Program-made: the position numbers and the translations under genes
Notes under the pieces: generated by a model
What the model saw: only the letters and a program-made list of their open reading frames with translations
Told to the model about the DNA's origin: nothing
Databases searched by the model: none
Assembly: GCF_000190535.1 (NCBI RefSeq)
Contig: NC_015160.1
Location: 806,001-870,000 of the forward strand
DNA length: 64,000 bases
Direction: 5' to 3'
Origin: Odoribacter splanchnicus DSM 20712
GTDB taxonomy: Bacteria; Bacteroidota; Bacteroidia; Bacteroidales; Marinifilaceae
In this document: piece after piece, positions 35,489 through 42,837 of the stretch
How positions within the stretch are numbered: the stretch's first letter is position 1
Layout of the letters: every line of letters begins with the position of its first letter

Positions 35489-36661
35489 ATGAGAAAATTA
35501 TCCTTTATTATGATTTTACTTTTTTGTGCGACTTTTACGTATGCACAAAAAGGAAAAGTAACTCAGGCAATCAGTTATCTGACTTCGGGTAAATTGGATC
35601 AGGCCAAAAAATTAATCGATGAAGCGATGGGACATGAATCCTGTGTCGCCTGGGATAAGGCTTATTTCACTAAAGGCCAGATTTATCAGGCCCTATATGA
35701 AAGTCCTGTCGCAGATTACAAAAAATTAGATTCCGAAGCTGTAGAAAAAGCCTGGGAAGCTTATCAAAAAGTAATCGAATTGGATGTGAAGAAAAAATAT
35801 CCCAAAAAGCTGGCAACTCAATATCGGAATTTAGCGATCGATTTCACCAACAGAGCTGCTGAACTTTACAATGCAAAAGAGTTTAAAAAGGCCTTGGCGT
35901 CTTTCAAAAGAGTACTTGAAATAAAAAGTTCGCCGATACTGACAGCAAACGGAGAAGTTTCCATCGACACCGCCGTTATTTATAATGCCGGTCTATGTGC
36001 TCAGCAAGCCGAAGAATATGCCGATGCTGAAAAATTCCTGAAAGAATCTATAAAATTGAATTACGAACCGGCTCAAAGTTATGCGATGTTGAGTAATGTT
36101 TTGAAACAACAAGGCAAAACCGATGAAGCACTGGAATATCTGCACAAAGGATACGAACAATATCCCGATAATGCGTATATGTTAGTGGAATTGATCAATC
36201 ATTATTTATTGGGGGGTGAACCTGAAAAAGCTGAAGTTTATCTGGATGCGGCTATCAAACAAGATCCGAAAAATGCATCTTTTTACAGAGCTAAAGGTAC
36301 ATTATACGAAAAAACCGAGCGGCCGGCACAAGCAGAGGAAATGTATGTAAAAGCGTTGGAATTGGATCCGAAAGACTTTTTGGCTCAATACAATCTGGGA
36401 AATATTAAATTGACAGAAGCGATCAATTTCCATAAAAAAGTTCAGGATATAGTCGATGTCAACGAATATAATAAAGAATTGGAAAAAGTTTACATCGCTT
36501 ATGAATCTGTCATTCCGTATTTTGAAAAAGCATTGGAACTCAGTCCGGATGAAAAAAATACCCTGGTAACTTTGAGAGAACTTTATTTCAAACTGAGAAA
36601 TCAAAAACCTGAATATCAGCAGAGATATGATGAGATAAAACAAAAACTCGAAGCACAGTAA
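35489..36661 (+). CDS. Exported tetratricopeptide-repeat protein
   Basis: The 390-residue protein has a signal peptide (FCATFTYAQ) and a series of TPR helices from about residue 30 to 370, for example YNAGLCAQQAEEYADAEKFL, followed by further degenerate repeats. TPR proteins mediate protein interactions, probably in the periplasm here. It is 57 bp downstream of gyrA, with a small CACGT/ACGTG hairpin in the gap, and ends at a terminator. No specific partner is indicated. Confidence 0.85.
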   Translation: MRKLSFIMILLFCATFTYAQKGKVTQAISYLTSGKLDQAKKLIDEAMGHESCVAWDKAYFTKGQIYQALYESPVADYKKLDSEAVEKAWEAYQKVIELDVKKKYPKKLATQYRNLAIDFTNRAAELYNAKEFKKALASFKRVLEIKSSPILTANGEVSIDTAVIYNAGLCAQQAEEYADAEKFLKESIKLNYEPAQSYAMLSNVLKQQGKTDEALEYLHKGYEQYPDNAYMLVELINHYLLGGEPEKAEVYLDAAIKQDPKNASFYRAKGTLYEKTERPAQAEEMYVKALELDPKDFLAQYNLGNIKLTEAINFHKKVQDIVDVNEYNKELEKVYIAYESVIPYFEKALELSPDEKNTLVTLRELYFKLRNQKPEYQQRYDEIKQKLEAQ

Positions 36662-36664
36662 AAA

Positions 36665-36694
36665 TAAAGGGGATTTTCTACTCCCCTTTATTTT
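36665..36694 (+). terminator. Rho-independent terminator after the TPR gene
   Basis: The stem TAAAGGGG/CCCCTTTA with a ten-base loop is followed by TTTT, four bases after the stop codon. Confidence 0.85.
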
Positions 36695-36809
36695 AAAATG
36701 TTATTATTAACATAATATAAATTATAGGACAAATATTCCAAACGGAGTTTACCCCAATTCTTATTATAGATTTTAAATATTTGCTCAAAAAGATGTCAAC
36801 AAAAATTAT

Positions 36810-36817
36810 TATCTTTG
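36810..36817 (+). promoter_or_regulatory. Bacteroidetes -7 element (TATCTTTG) of the SDR gene
   Basis: TATCTTTG matches TAnnTTTG and lies 28 bases before the ATG at 36846. Confidence 0.5.
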
Positions 36818-36845
36818 TCCACATTGTTTTAACACACATCATACT

Positions 36846-37655
36846 ATGCGGGATAAAGTCGTTATTATTACTGGTGCGTCGTCCGGAATTGGTAAAGCTT
36901 TAGCATACGAATTGGCACATCAAGGAGCTAAAGTTGTCTTAGCAGCAAGAAATATTGAGGAATTACTTCATATCGAACAAGATTTAAGACAGCAAGGAGC
37001 TGAGGTGTTGTCGGTACGTACCGATGTGACGAAAGAATTGGCTTGTAAAGAATTGATCGAACAAGCTTATGCCCGTTTCGGACGGATCGATGCTTTGATC
37101 AACAATGCCGGAATTTCTATGCGCGCTTTGTTGGAAGATCTGGAACCGGCAGTACTCCGCAAAGTAATGGATGTCAATTTCTGGGGAACCGTATATTGTT
37201 CGAAATATGCCTTACCTTATTTATTGGAATCCAAAGGAAGTTTGGTCGGAGTGATTTCTATTGCAGGATTTATAGGTCTGCCGGGACGTACAGGCTATGC
37301 GGCCAGTAAATTTGCCGTTCGTGGATTTTTGAATACCGTCCGGATCGAAAATATGAAAAAAGGACTTCATGTGATGGTGGCAGCCCCCGGTTTTACAGCT
37401 TCCAACATACGGAAAACTGCTTTGAATGCCAATGGACGGCAACAAGGAGAAAGTCCCCGGAACGAAAACAAAATGATGACTGCCGAGAAATGTGCTGCAA
37501 TCATCGTGAAAGGAATCAGAAAAAGAAAAAGAGAAATTATAATGACTTTTGTAGAAGGTAAATTAGCCGTATTCTTAAGTAAATGGTTGCCGGGTTTAGT
37601 GGATCGGCTCAGTTATTCACTGATGGCAAAAGAACCGGATTCTCCTTTTAAATAA
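36846..37655 (+). CDS. Short-chain dehydrogenase/reductase
   Basis: The 269-residue protein has the SDR cofactor motif TGASSGIGKA (residues 9-18), NNAG near 88-91, the catalytic Ser in the VISIAG segment and YAASK (Tyr and Lys). It reduces or oxidises a carbonyl/alcohol with NAD(P). A basic C-terminal segment (KGIRKRKREI) followed by a hydrophobic stretch suggests membrane association, as in DHRS7-like or ketoreductase members. The next gene starts 7 bp after it. Confidence 0.9.
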   Translation: MRDKVVIITGASSGIGKALAYELAHQGAKVVLAARNIEELLHIEQDLRQQGAEVLSVRTDVTKELACKELIEQAYARFGRIDALINNAGISMRALLEDLEPAVLRKVMDVNFWGTVYCSKYALPYLLESKGSLVGVISIAGFIGLPGRTGYAASKFAVRGFLNTVRIENMKKGLHVMVAAPGFTASNIRKTALNANGRQQGESPRNENKMMTAEKCAAIIVKGIRKRKREIIMTFVEGKLAVFLSKWLPGLVDRLSYSLMAKEPDSPFK

Positions 37656-37662
37656 GTGTGTT

Positions 37663-39300
37663 ATGAGAAATATATTTCTTTTGTTTCTGTTTATATGTAT
37701 AACCGGAAGTGGTTGGGCCCAGTTGTTATATCCGGAAGTCATGGAGCCCCGGACACCACTGAACGGCCCTGTGGTAAATAAACTGACGGGGCTCTCCTTC
37801 CCTCCTTTTCTCTACAAAGTAAGACAGGAAAACCGGACTATTGAAAACCCGGGAGTCCGGTATGCCATACAAAATCTGAAGAAGGAACGTTATCCGGAAC
37901 CACAGGTCAATGAAGCCATCAATACCCTGATTCGCTATGCTGAAGATGAAAGATTAAAGCATGTGGTGGAGTATCTGAAAAGATATGCCCAAACGATGGG
38001 AAAAAAGGAACAAGCCCTGGAAACACTCGAACAAAAGATTACCTATGATAGTATCGAATTTTATAAAAATACTGAGTATTTACTGACCGGAGATTTTGAA
38101 GAATATATCAATACCGATTTACAGACCTTTGTCAACTATATTCATCAGGATTCCAATTATATATGGCTTAGGGATGCCAGCCGGGATTCTGTCCTGCTGG
38201 AAATCATGAGTGTGGCCGATAACTCTGTTCGCTTTTGGGTCAATAACGGGCGGATGCAATATCATCGTTTTTGGGCTTCCAATAAAATATGCGACACGAT
38301 CGGCACCTGGATTCAGGTGATGCCACAAGGTAACCGGCTGAAAATCTATGTTGACGAAGATGTATACCAGACTCCCGCCATAGAGAAAAAACATGCTGAA
38401 ACCAATGAAGCCGGCATTTCCAATCGCTTCGACGATGAATATTTCAAGCTCAATCCGATGCAGGTCGGGCAGTTACATCGGAGATACTGGACTTATTATT
38501 CCGAAGTCGAGTTGGCCATGAGTCAGGGTAAACTGGCCAACTGGACCAGTGGGGGGGAAAATTCCTTATCCCTGTTGAGTAATATCCGTTATTTCTGGAA
38601 TTACAACCGGAATAATACCAGCTGGGAAAACTGGGTACACTATCGCTTCGGTTTCATGAAAAATGGGGATGAAGATATCCGGAAGAATGAAGATCGCTTT
38701 GAGTTGAACTCGAAATTGGGACAAAGGGCCTTTAAACATTGGTATTATACCGCCCAGTTCAATGTCATTACCCAGCTTTTCAACTCCTACGAGTATCCGC
38801 AGGATCAGGACAAGAAACTGGTTGCCAATTTTATGAGCCCGGGAGATTTCACCCTGTCATTGGGTCTTGATTTTAAGCCTAACGATCGTTTTTCGTTGTT
38901 TATCTCCCCTATTGCCGGTAAATGGAATTTTGTCCGGGATACGGCGAAAATCGACGTCGGACGTTATGGAGTGGAACAAGGTAAACGGGCCAGAAGGGAG
39001 GCCGGTGCAAGAATAGACCTGAGGAGCACGCAAAACAATATCTTTAAAATCATGAACATCAGGAACGAATTGACCTGGTTTATGAGTTATGAAAAAAAAG
39101 ACCATTATCTGAATTTTGAATCCGATAACGAAGAAAAAAAGAAAATTCCTTTTACAGTAAACTGGAAACTCAATATAGACTTTAATATCAACTATTTCAT
39201 GAGGGCTTCGATTTATACGGAAACTATTTATAATGAGAACAATTCCAAAAAGTTACAATTCAAGGAAAATTTGAATCTGGGTGTAAATTTCAGATTCTGA
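37663..39300 (+). CDS. DUF3078 outer-membrane beta-barrel-like protein
   Basis: The 545-residue protein has a signal peptide ending near GWAQ. The N-terminal 200 residues are helical (RYPEPQVNEAINTLIRYAED). The C-terminal part (from about 265) is a beta-rich DUF3078 domain with LANWTSGGENSLSLLSNI and ends in VNFRF, typical of an outer membrane barrel. The function is unknown. It starts 7 bp after the SDR gene and so is in its operon. Confidence 0.85.
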   Translation: MRNIFLLFLFICITGSGWAQLLYPEVMEPRTPLNGPVVNKLTGLSFPPFLYKVRQENRTIENPGVRYAIQNLKKERYPEPQVNEAINTLIRYAEDERLKHVVEYLKRYAQTMGKKEQALETLEQKITYDSIEFYKNTEYLLTGDFEEYINTDLQTFVNYIHQDSNYIWLRDASRDSVLLEIMSVADNSVRFWVNNGRMQYHRFWASNKICDTIGTWIQVMPQGNRLKIYVDEDVYQTPAIEKKHAETNEAGISNRFDDEYFKLNPMQVGQLHRRYWTYYSEVELAMSQGKLANWTSGGENSLSLLSNIRYFWNYNRNNTSWENWVHYRFGFMKNGDEDIRKNEDRFELNSKLGQRAFKHWYYTAQFNVITQLFNSYEYPQDQDKKLVANFMSPGDFTLSLGLDFKPNDRFSLFISPIAGKWNFVRDTAKIDVGRYGVEQGKRARREAGARIDLRSTQNNIFKIMNIRNELTWFMSYEKKDHYLNFESDNEEKKKIPFTVNWKLNIDFNINYFMRASIYTETIYNENNSKKLQFKENLNLGVNFRF

Positions 39301-39333
39301 CATAGGAATATTTACCTTAACTATTTTATCGTC

Positions 39334-40380
39334 ATGATCAATTTTGAAAATAGCGACATCAGTAATATTGTGATTCATCATGTAGGCAATAAATTCGAAG
39401 GCGGTGGGCTCACTTTGTCCGACGGTTGTTTCCTACCCGAAGATCCCGATGTGGTAAATTTATTGAAAAGTTATTTCTTGTCCGCCTTCAAGAAGGATGC
39501 TTATTACAACTTTTTGCCCTATGAAGAAGAGTTGATGAATAACCCGGTCTATGCGTCGGTTTCCCAGATCTTCGACAATGAGTCTGAATTTTATCAGCAA
39601 TCTGTCCAAATAGCCGAACATCTGTTCGAACAATCCAACAACCCGAATATCAAACCCGGAGAATTGTATATCGTTCATTTTCGAAATTGTAATGTTGAAG
39701 AAGGTGTCTGTGATGCTGTCGGCATTTTCAAATCAGAAACCAAAGACACTTTTCTGAAAATAGTGATGAATCAGAATACTTATCAACTGGTGGGAGAATC
39801 GGGGATCAATATCAAAAAACTGGACAAGGCTTGTATCGTCTTCAATGTCAACCGGGACAATGGATACAAAGTTTGTATCCTGGATAAAACGAATACCAAA
39901 GAGGCGATCTACTGGACAACCGATTTCCTAGGACTGGAACCGGCTGAGGCCAGTTATTTCCAGACCTCTAATTATCTGAACCTGTGTAAGGATTTTGTAA
40001 AAGATATTTACAATCAGGAGAATGATGTACCACGGGCAGACCAAATAGACATGCTCAACCGATCGATTAATTTCTTTAAGGATGCGGACGTCTTTTCGGA
40101 AGAACGTTTCAAACAAGAAGTCGTACAAGAACCCGAAGTAATCAATGCTTTCGAGAACTTCAAATGCCAGTACGAAACGGATAATAATGTCGAACTCACC
40201 GACCAGTTCGCCATATCGGATTTTGCTGTGAAGGATGAGAAAAAATATTTTAAACATGTCCTTAAATTAGACAAGAATTTTCACGTCTATATTCACGGAG
40301 AAAAAAAATATATCCGCAAAGGTTACGATCCTGACCGAGATATGAATTATTACGTACTCTATTTTCGGAATGAAGAGTAA
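39334..40380 (+). CDS. Nucleoid-associated protein NdpA-like (PF04245 family)
   Basis: The 348-residue cytosolic protein matches the YejK/NdpA-like family of Bacteroidota. The start is IVIHHVGNKFEGGGLTLSD, with LYIVHFRNCNVE and a C-terminal FAISDFAVKDEKKYFKHVLKLD. These proteins bind the nucleoid; the mechanism is unclear. It lies between the DUF3078 gene (33 bp upstream) and mltG (20 bp downstream). Confidence 0.85.
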   Translation: MINFENSDISNIVIHHVGNKFEGGGLTLSDGCFLPEDPDVVNLLKSYFLSAFKKDAYYNFLPYEEELMNNPVYASVSQIFDNESEFYQQSVQIAEHLFEQSNNPNIKPGELYIVHFRNCNVEEGVCDAVGIFKSETKDTFLKIVMNQNTYQLVGESGINIKKLDKACIVFNVNRDNGYKVCILDKTNTKEAIYWTTDFLGLEPAEASYFQTSNYLNLCKDFVKDIYNQENDVPRADQIDMLNRSINFFKDADVFSEERFKQEVVQEPEVINAFENFKCQYETDNNVELTDQFAISDFAVKDEKKYFKHVLKLDKNFHVYIHGEKKYIRKGYDPDRDMNYYVLYFRNEE

Positions 40381-40400
40381 AAAATGAAAAATGTCAACGG

Positions 40401-41423
40401 ATGAAAAAGACAGGAATAATCGTCGGCTTGATTGTTTTACTCGGCTTGGGAGGTATTGCAGGAGGTTATTATTACTTTGTGCAGCGTCCTAACATCACTG
40501 TCGGCGATGATGGGATTATTTTCATTCAGCCGGGAGATTCCTTTGAAACGGTCATGACAACACTGATCAGTAGCGGATATGTAAAAAACGAATACACCCT
40601 TCGCAAGCTTGCAGAACTGAAAAAATATCCTTCTGCAGTAAAAACCGGCCGGTATCGCCTGGTCGACAAGATGAACAATAATCAATTGATCAATATGTTA
40701 CGTGCCGGTCGTCAGGAACCGGTTCACCTGACTTTTAACAATATCCGTACTTTAGAGGACTTTGCTGCGATTTTATCCCGTCAGTTGGGTATCGATTCGA
40801 CCGAATTTCTGCAATTGGCCCGTAACGCCGAATATGTAAAGAAATTAAGTTTTACGCCGGAAAATTTCATCGGTATGTTTATCCCTAACACCTACCAGGT
40901 GTATTGGCATACGCCGGTTGAAGATTTTATTCAGCGGATGTATAAAGAATACCGGAAATTCTGGACAGAAGAGCGGCTAGTGAAAGCCCGGAAAGCCGAC
41001 CTCTCTCCTATGGATATTCTGATATTGGCCTCGATTGTAGAAGAAGAGACCAATATTGCCGACGAATACCCTGTCATCGCAGGGGTTTACATCAATCGCT
41101 TGAATAAAGGCTGGAAGTTAGAAGCTTGTCCGACCCTGAAATTTGCCTGGGGAGATTTCTCCATCAGACGGGTGCTGGATAAACATATGGAAATAGACTC
41201 TCCTTACAATACCTATAAAAATACAGGCCTTCCTCCCGGACCGGTACGTATGCCCTCTATCCGGGTAATCGATGCGGTATTGAATTATCAGCACCACGAT
41301 TATATGTTTTTCTGTGCCAAAAGTGATTTTTCCGGTAGTCACTATTTTTCCCGTACCCTGCGGGAACACAACCGGCATGCCAACGAATATCACCGTGCCC
41401 TGAATATAAAAAGAATTTATTAA
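40401..41423 (+). CDS. mltG: Endolytic murein transglycosylase
   Basis: The 340-residue protein has one N-terminal transmembrane helix (about residues 5-25), a LysM-like region and the YceG/MltG domain. The catalytic Glu lies in LASIVEEETNIADEY, and NTYKNTGLPPGPVRMPSI is the signature near the C-terminus. It cleaves nascent glycan strands and sets their length. It is 20 bp after the NdpA-like gene, probably in one operon. Confidence 0.93.
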   Translation: MKKTGIIVGLIVLLGLGGIAGGYYYFVQRPNITVGDDGIIFIQPGDSFETVMTTLISSGYVKNEYTLRKLAELKKYPSAVKTGRYRLVDKMNNNQLINMLRAGRQEPVHLTFNNIRTLEDFAAILSRQLGIDSTEFLQLARNAEYVKKLSFTPENFIGMFIPNTYQVYWHTPVEDFIQRMYKEYRKFWTEERLVKARKADLSPMDILILASIVEEETNIADEYPVIAGVYINRLNKGWKLEACPTLKFAWGDFSIRRVLDKHMEIDSPYNTYKNTGLPPGPVRMPSIRVIDAVLNYQHHDYMFFCAKSDFSGSHYFSRTLREHNRHANEYHRALNIKRIY

Positions 41424-41477
41424 AAGAGGCAGTTATATACATATTTACCATCGGTCGCCTCAGTGATCCTAAAAAAA

Positions 41478-41511
41478 GTACCCGCAGGGAACATCGATTT
41501 TATAAACTTTA
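41478..41511. repeat. 34-bp repeat copy between mltG and rpsF
   Basis: GTACCCGCAGGG followed nine bases later by TTTATAAACTTTA is the second copy of the element at 12201-12233. The 13-base end TTTATAAACTTTA recurs again at 41517-41529, 18 bases downstream. The 200-base gap between mltG and rpsF holds this and the rpsF promoter, and nothing else that I can see. Confidence 0.55.
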
Positions 41512-41551
41512 CGGACTTTATAAACTTTATAACTCAAAAGCCCCCTGTTTG

Positions 41552-41583
41552 TTTGGCAGTTTCAGTTGAAAATACTACCTTTG
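41552..41583 (+). promoter_or_regulatory. Promoter of the rpsF-rpsR-rplI operon
   Basis: TTTG at 41552-41555 and TACCTTTG at 41576-41583, 20 bases apart, fit the Bacteroidetes consensus well. The ATG of rpsF follows 39 bases later. Confidence 0.75.
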
Positions 41584-41622
41584 CGGCCGATAAATTATTT
41601 TTATACTAATAATCAAATCATT

Positions 41623-41973
41623 ATGTTGAATCATTACGAGACCGTTTTCATTACAACTCCCGTTTTATCTGAACAACAGATAAAGGAAGCGGTAGAAAAA
41701 TTCAAGAATACCATCACCGATAATGGTGGTACGATTGAACATGAGGAAGCTTGGGGACTTCGCAAGCTGGCTTATCCGATCCAGAAAAAGACGACCGGAT
41801 TCTATCATTTGTTACAGTTTGAAGCAGAAGGTGCACTGGTTGACAAACTGGAAACCGCTTACAGACGTGACGAGAGAGTTATTCGTTTTTTAACGTTTAG
41901 ATTAGACAAGTATGCTTATGAGTATACTTTAAAAAGAAGAAGTAAATACGCAGCTAAACAAGAGGAGAAATAA
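41623..41973 (+). CDS. rpsF: 30S ribosomal protein S6
   Basis: From the ATG at 41623 the protein has 116 residues and begins [19 protein letters not shown], a standard S6 start. The frame is open further upstream, but that part overlaps the predicted promoter and was rejected. The [20 protein letters not shown] and [16 protein letters not shown] blocks are conserved. S6 binds the central domain of 16S rRNA next to S18, whose gene follows after three bases. Confidence 0.97.
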   Translation: MLNHYETVFITTPVLSEQQIKEAVEKFKNTITDNGGTIEHEEAWGLRKLAYPIQKKTTGFYHLLQFEAEGALVDKLETAYRRDERVIRFLTFRLDKYAYEYTLKRRSKYAAKQEEK

Positions 41974-41976
41974 GCT

Positions 41977-42246
41977 ATGGCACAGAACGAAAGTGAAATC
42001 AGATATCTGACCCCCCCAACGGTGGATGTTAAAAAGAAAAAATACTGCCGTTTCAGAAAAGCAAGAATCAAATTCATCGATTACAAAGATCCTGAATTTT
42101 TAAAGAAATTTTTGAACGAACAAGGTAAAATCCTTCCCAGAAGAATCACCGGTACTTCTGTGAAATTCCAGAGAAAAGTTGCAACTGCTGTAAAAAGAGC
42201 AAGACACCTTGCTTTGTTGCCCTACGTAACCGATTTGATGAAATAA
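41977..42246 (+). CDS. rpsR: 30S ribosomal protein S18
   Basis: The 89-residue basic protein has [19 protein letters not shown], then [10 protein letters not shown] and [11 protein letters not shown], all typical of S18. It binds with S6 to the platform of the small subunit. It is the middle gene of the rpsF-rpsR-rplI operon. There is no single-strand binding protein gene between rpsF and rpsR, as is usual in this phylum. Confidence 0.97.
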   Translation: MAQNESEIRYLTPPTVDVKKKKYCRFRKARIKFIDYKDPEFLKKFLNEQGKILPRRITGTSVKFQRKVATAVKRARHLALLPYVTDLMK

Positions 42247-42264
42247 TTAAAAGGAGGACACGAA

Positions 42265-42705
42265 ATGCAGATTATATTATTGACAGATATCGCAAATCTG
42301 GGACATAAAGACGATGTGATCAACGTAAAACCCGGATATGGCCGTAACTACCTGATTCCTCAGGGATATGCCATTTTAGCTACCGAAGCTGCAAAGAAAA
42401 TCGTTGCAGAAAATACCAAACAACGGGCACATAAGGAAGCTAAATTGAAAGCAGAAGCTGAAGAATTGGCTGCAAAACTGGCTGAATTGAAACTGACTGT
42501 AGGTGCTAAAACCAGCAGTACCGGTAAGATTTTCGGTTCCGTAAACAATATCATGATTTCAGAAGCTTTATTGGCTCAGGGATTCGATATCGACCGGAAG
42601 AAAATCATGCTGAAAGAAATTAAAGAAGTAGGAACTTATACCGCTGTCATCAAACTTCATCGTGAAGTGAAAGTCGATGTTCAGTTCGAAGTAGTTTCTG
42701 AATAA
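42265..42705 (+). CDS. rplI: 50S ribosomal protein L9
   Basis: The 146-residue protein has the N-terminal L9 domain (MQIILLTDIANLGHKDD, VKPGYGRNYLIPQGYA), a long connecting helix rich in Ala/Lys/Glu, and the C-terminal globular domain. The start is preceded by a strong Shine-Dalgarno (AAAGGAGG), unusual in a phylum that mostly lacks one. It is last in the operon and is followed by a terminator. Confidence 0.97.
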   Translation: MQIILLTDIANLGHKDDVINVKPGYGRNYLIPQGYAILATEAAKKIVAENTKQRAHKEAKLKAEAEELAAKLAELKLTVGAKTSSTGKIFGSVNNIMISEALLAQGFDIDRKKIMLKEIKEVGTYTAVIKLHREVKVDVQFEVVSE

Positions 42706-42761
42706 TTAACCAAAGTCATAAACGGACTATAAACGTATTTCCAAACATATTCCAAACGCTT

Positions 42762-42794
42762 AAAAGCACCCTTCGCCGGGTGCTTTTATTTTTC
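42762..42794 (+). terminator. Rho-independent terminator of the S6-S18-L9 operon
   Basis: The stem AAAAGCACCC/GGGTGCTTTT has a six-base loop and is followed by ATTTTT. Confidence 0.88.
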
Positions 42795-42807
42795 GCAACA
42801 TTTTCAT

Positions 42808-42815
42808 TATCTTTG
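42808..42815 (+). promoter_or_regulatory. Bacteroidetes -7 element (TATCTTTG) of uvrA
   Basis: TATCTTTG matches TAnnTTTG. An in-frame ATG lies only two bases after it (42817), which would be upstream of or at the transcript start, so the ATG at 42838 is favoured as the start. Confidence 0.55.
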
Positions 42816-42837
42816 TATGCTAAATGTGAAAGATAAT

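Noticed and set aside
41499..41529. Two TTTATAAACTTTA units 18 bases apart considered as the start of a CRISPR-like or iteron array
   Set aside because: There are only two units here, no regular spacers and no replication or cas genes nearby; treated as part of a dispersed repeat.
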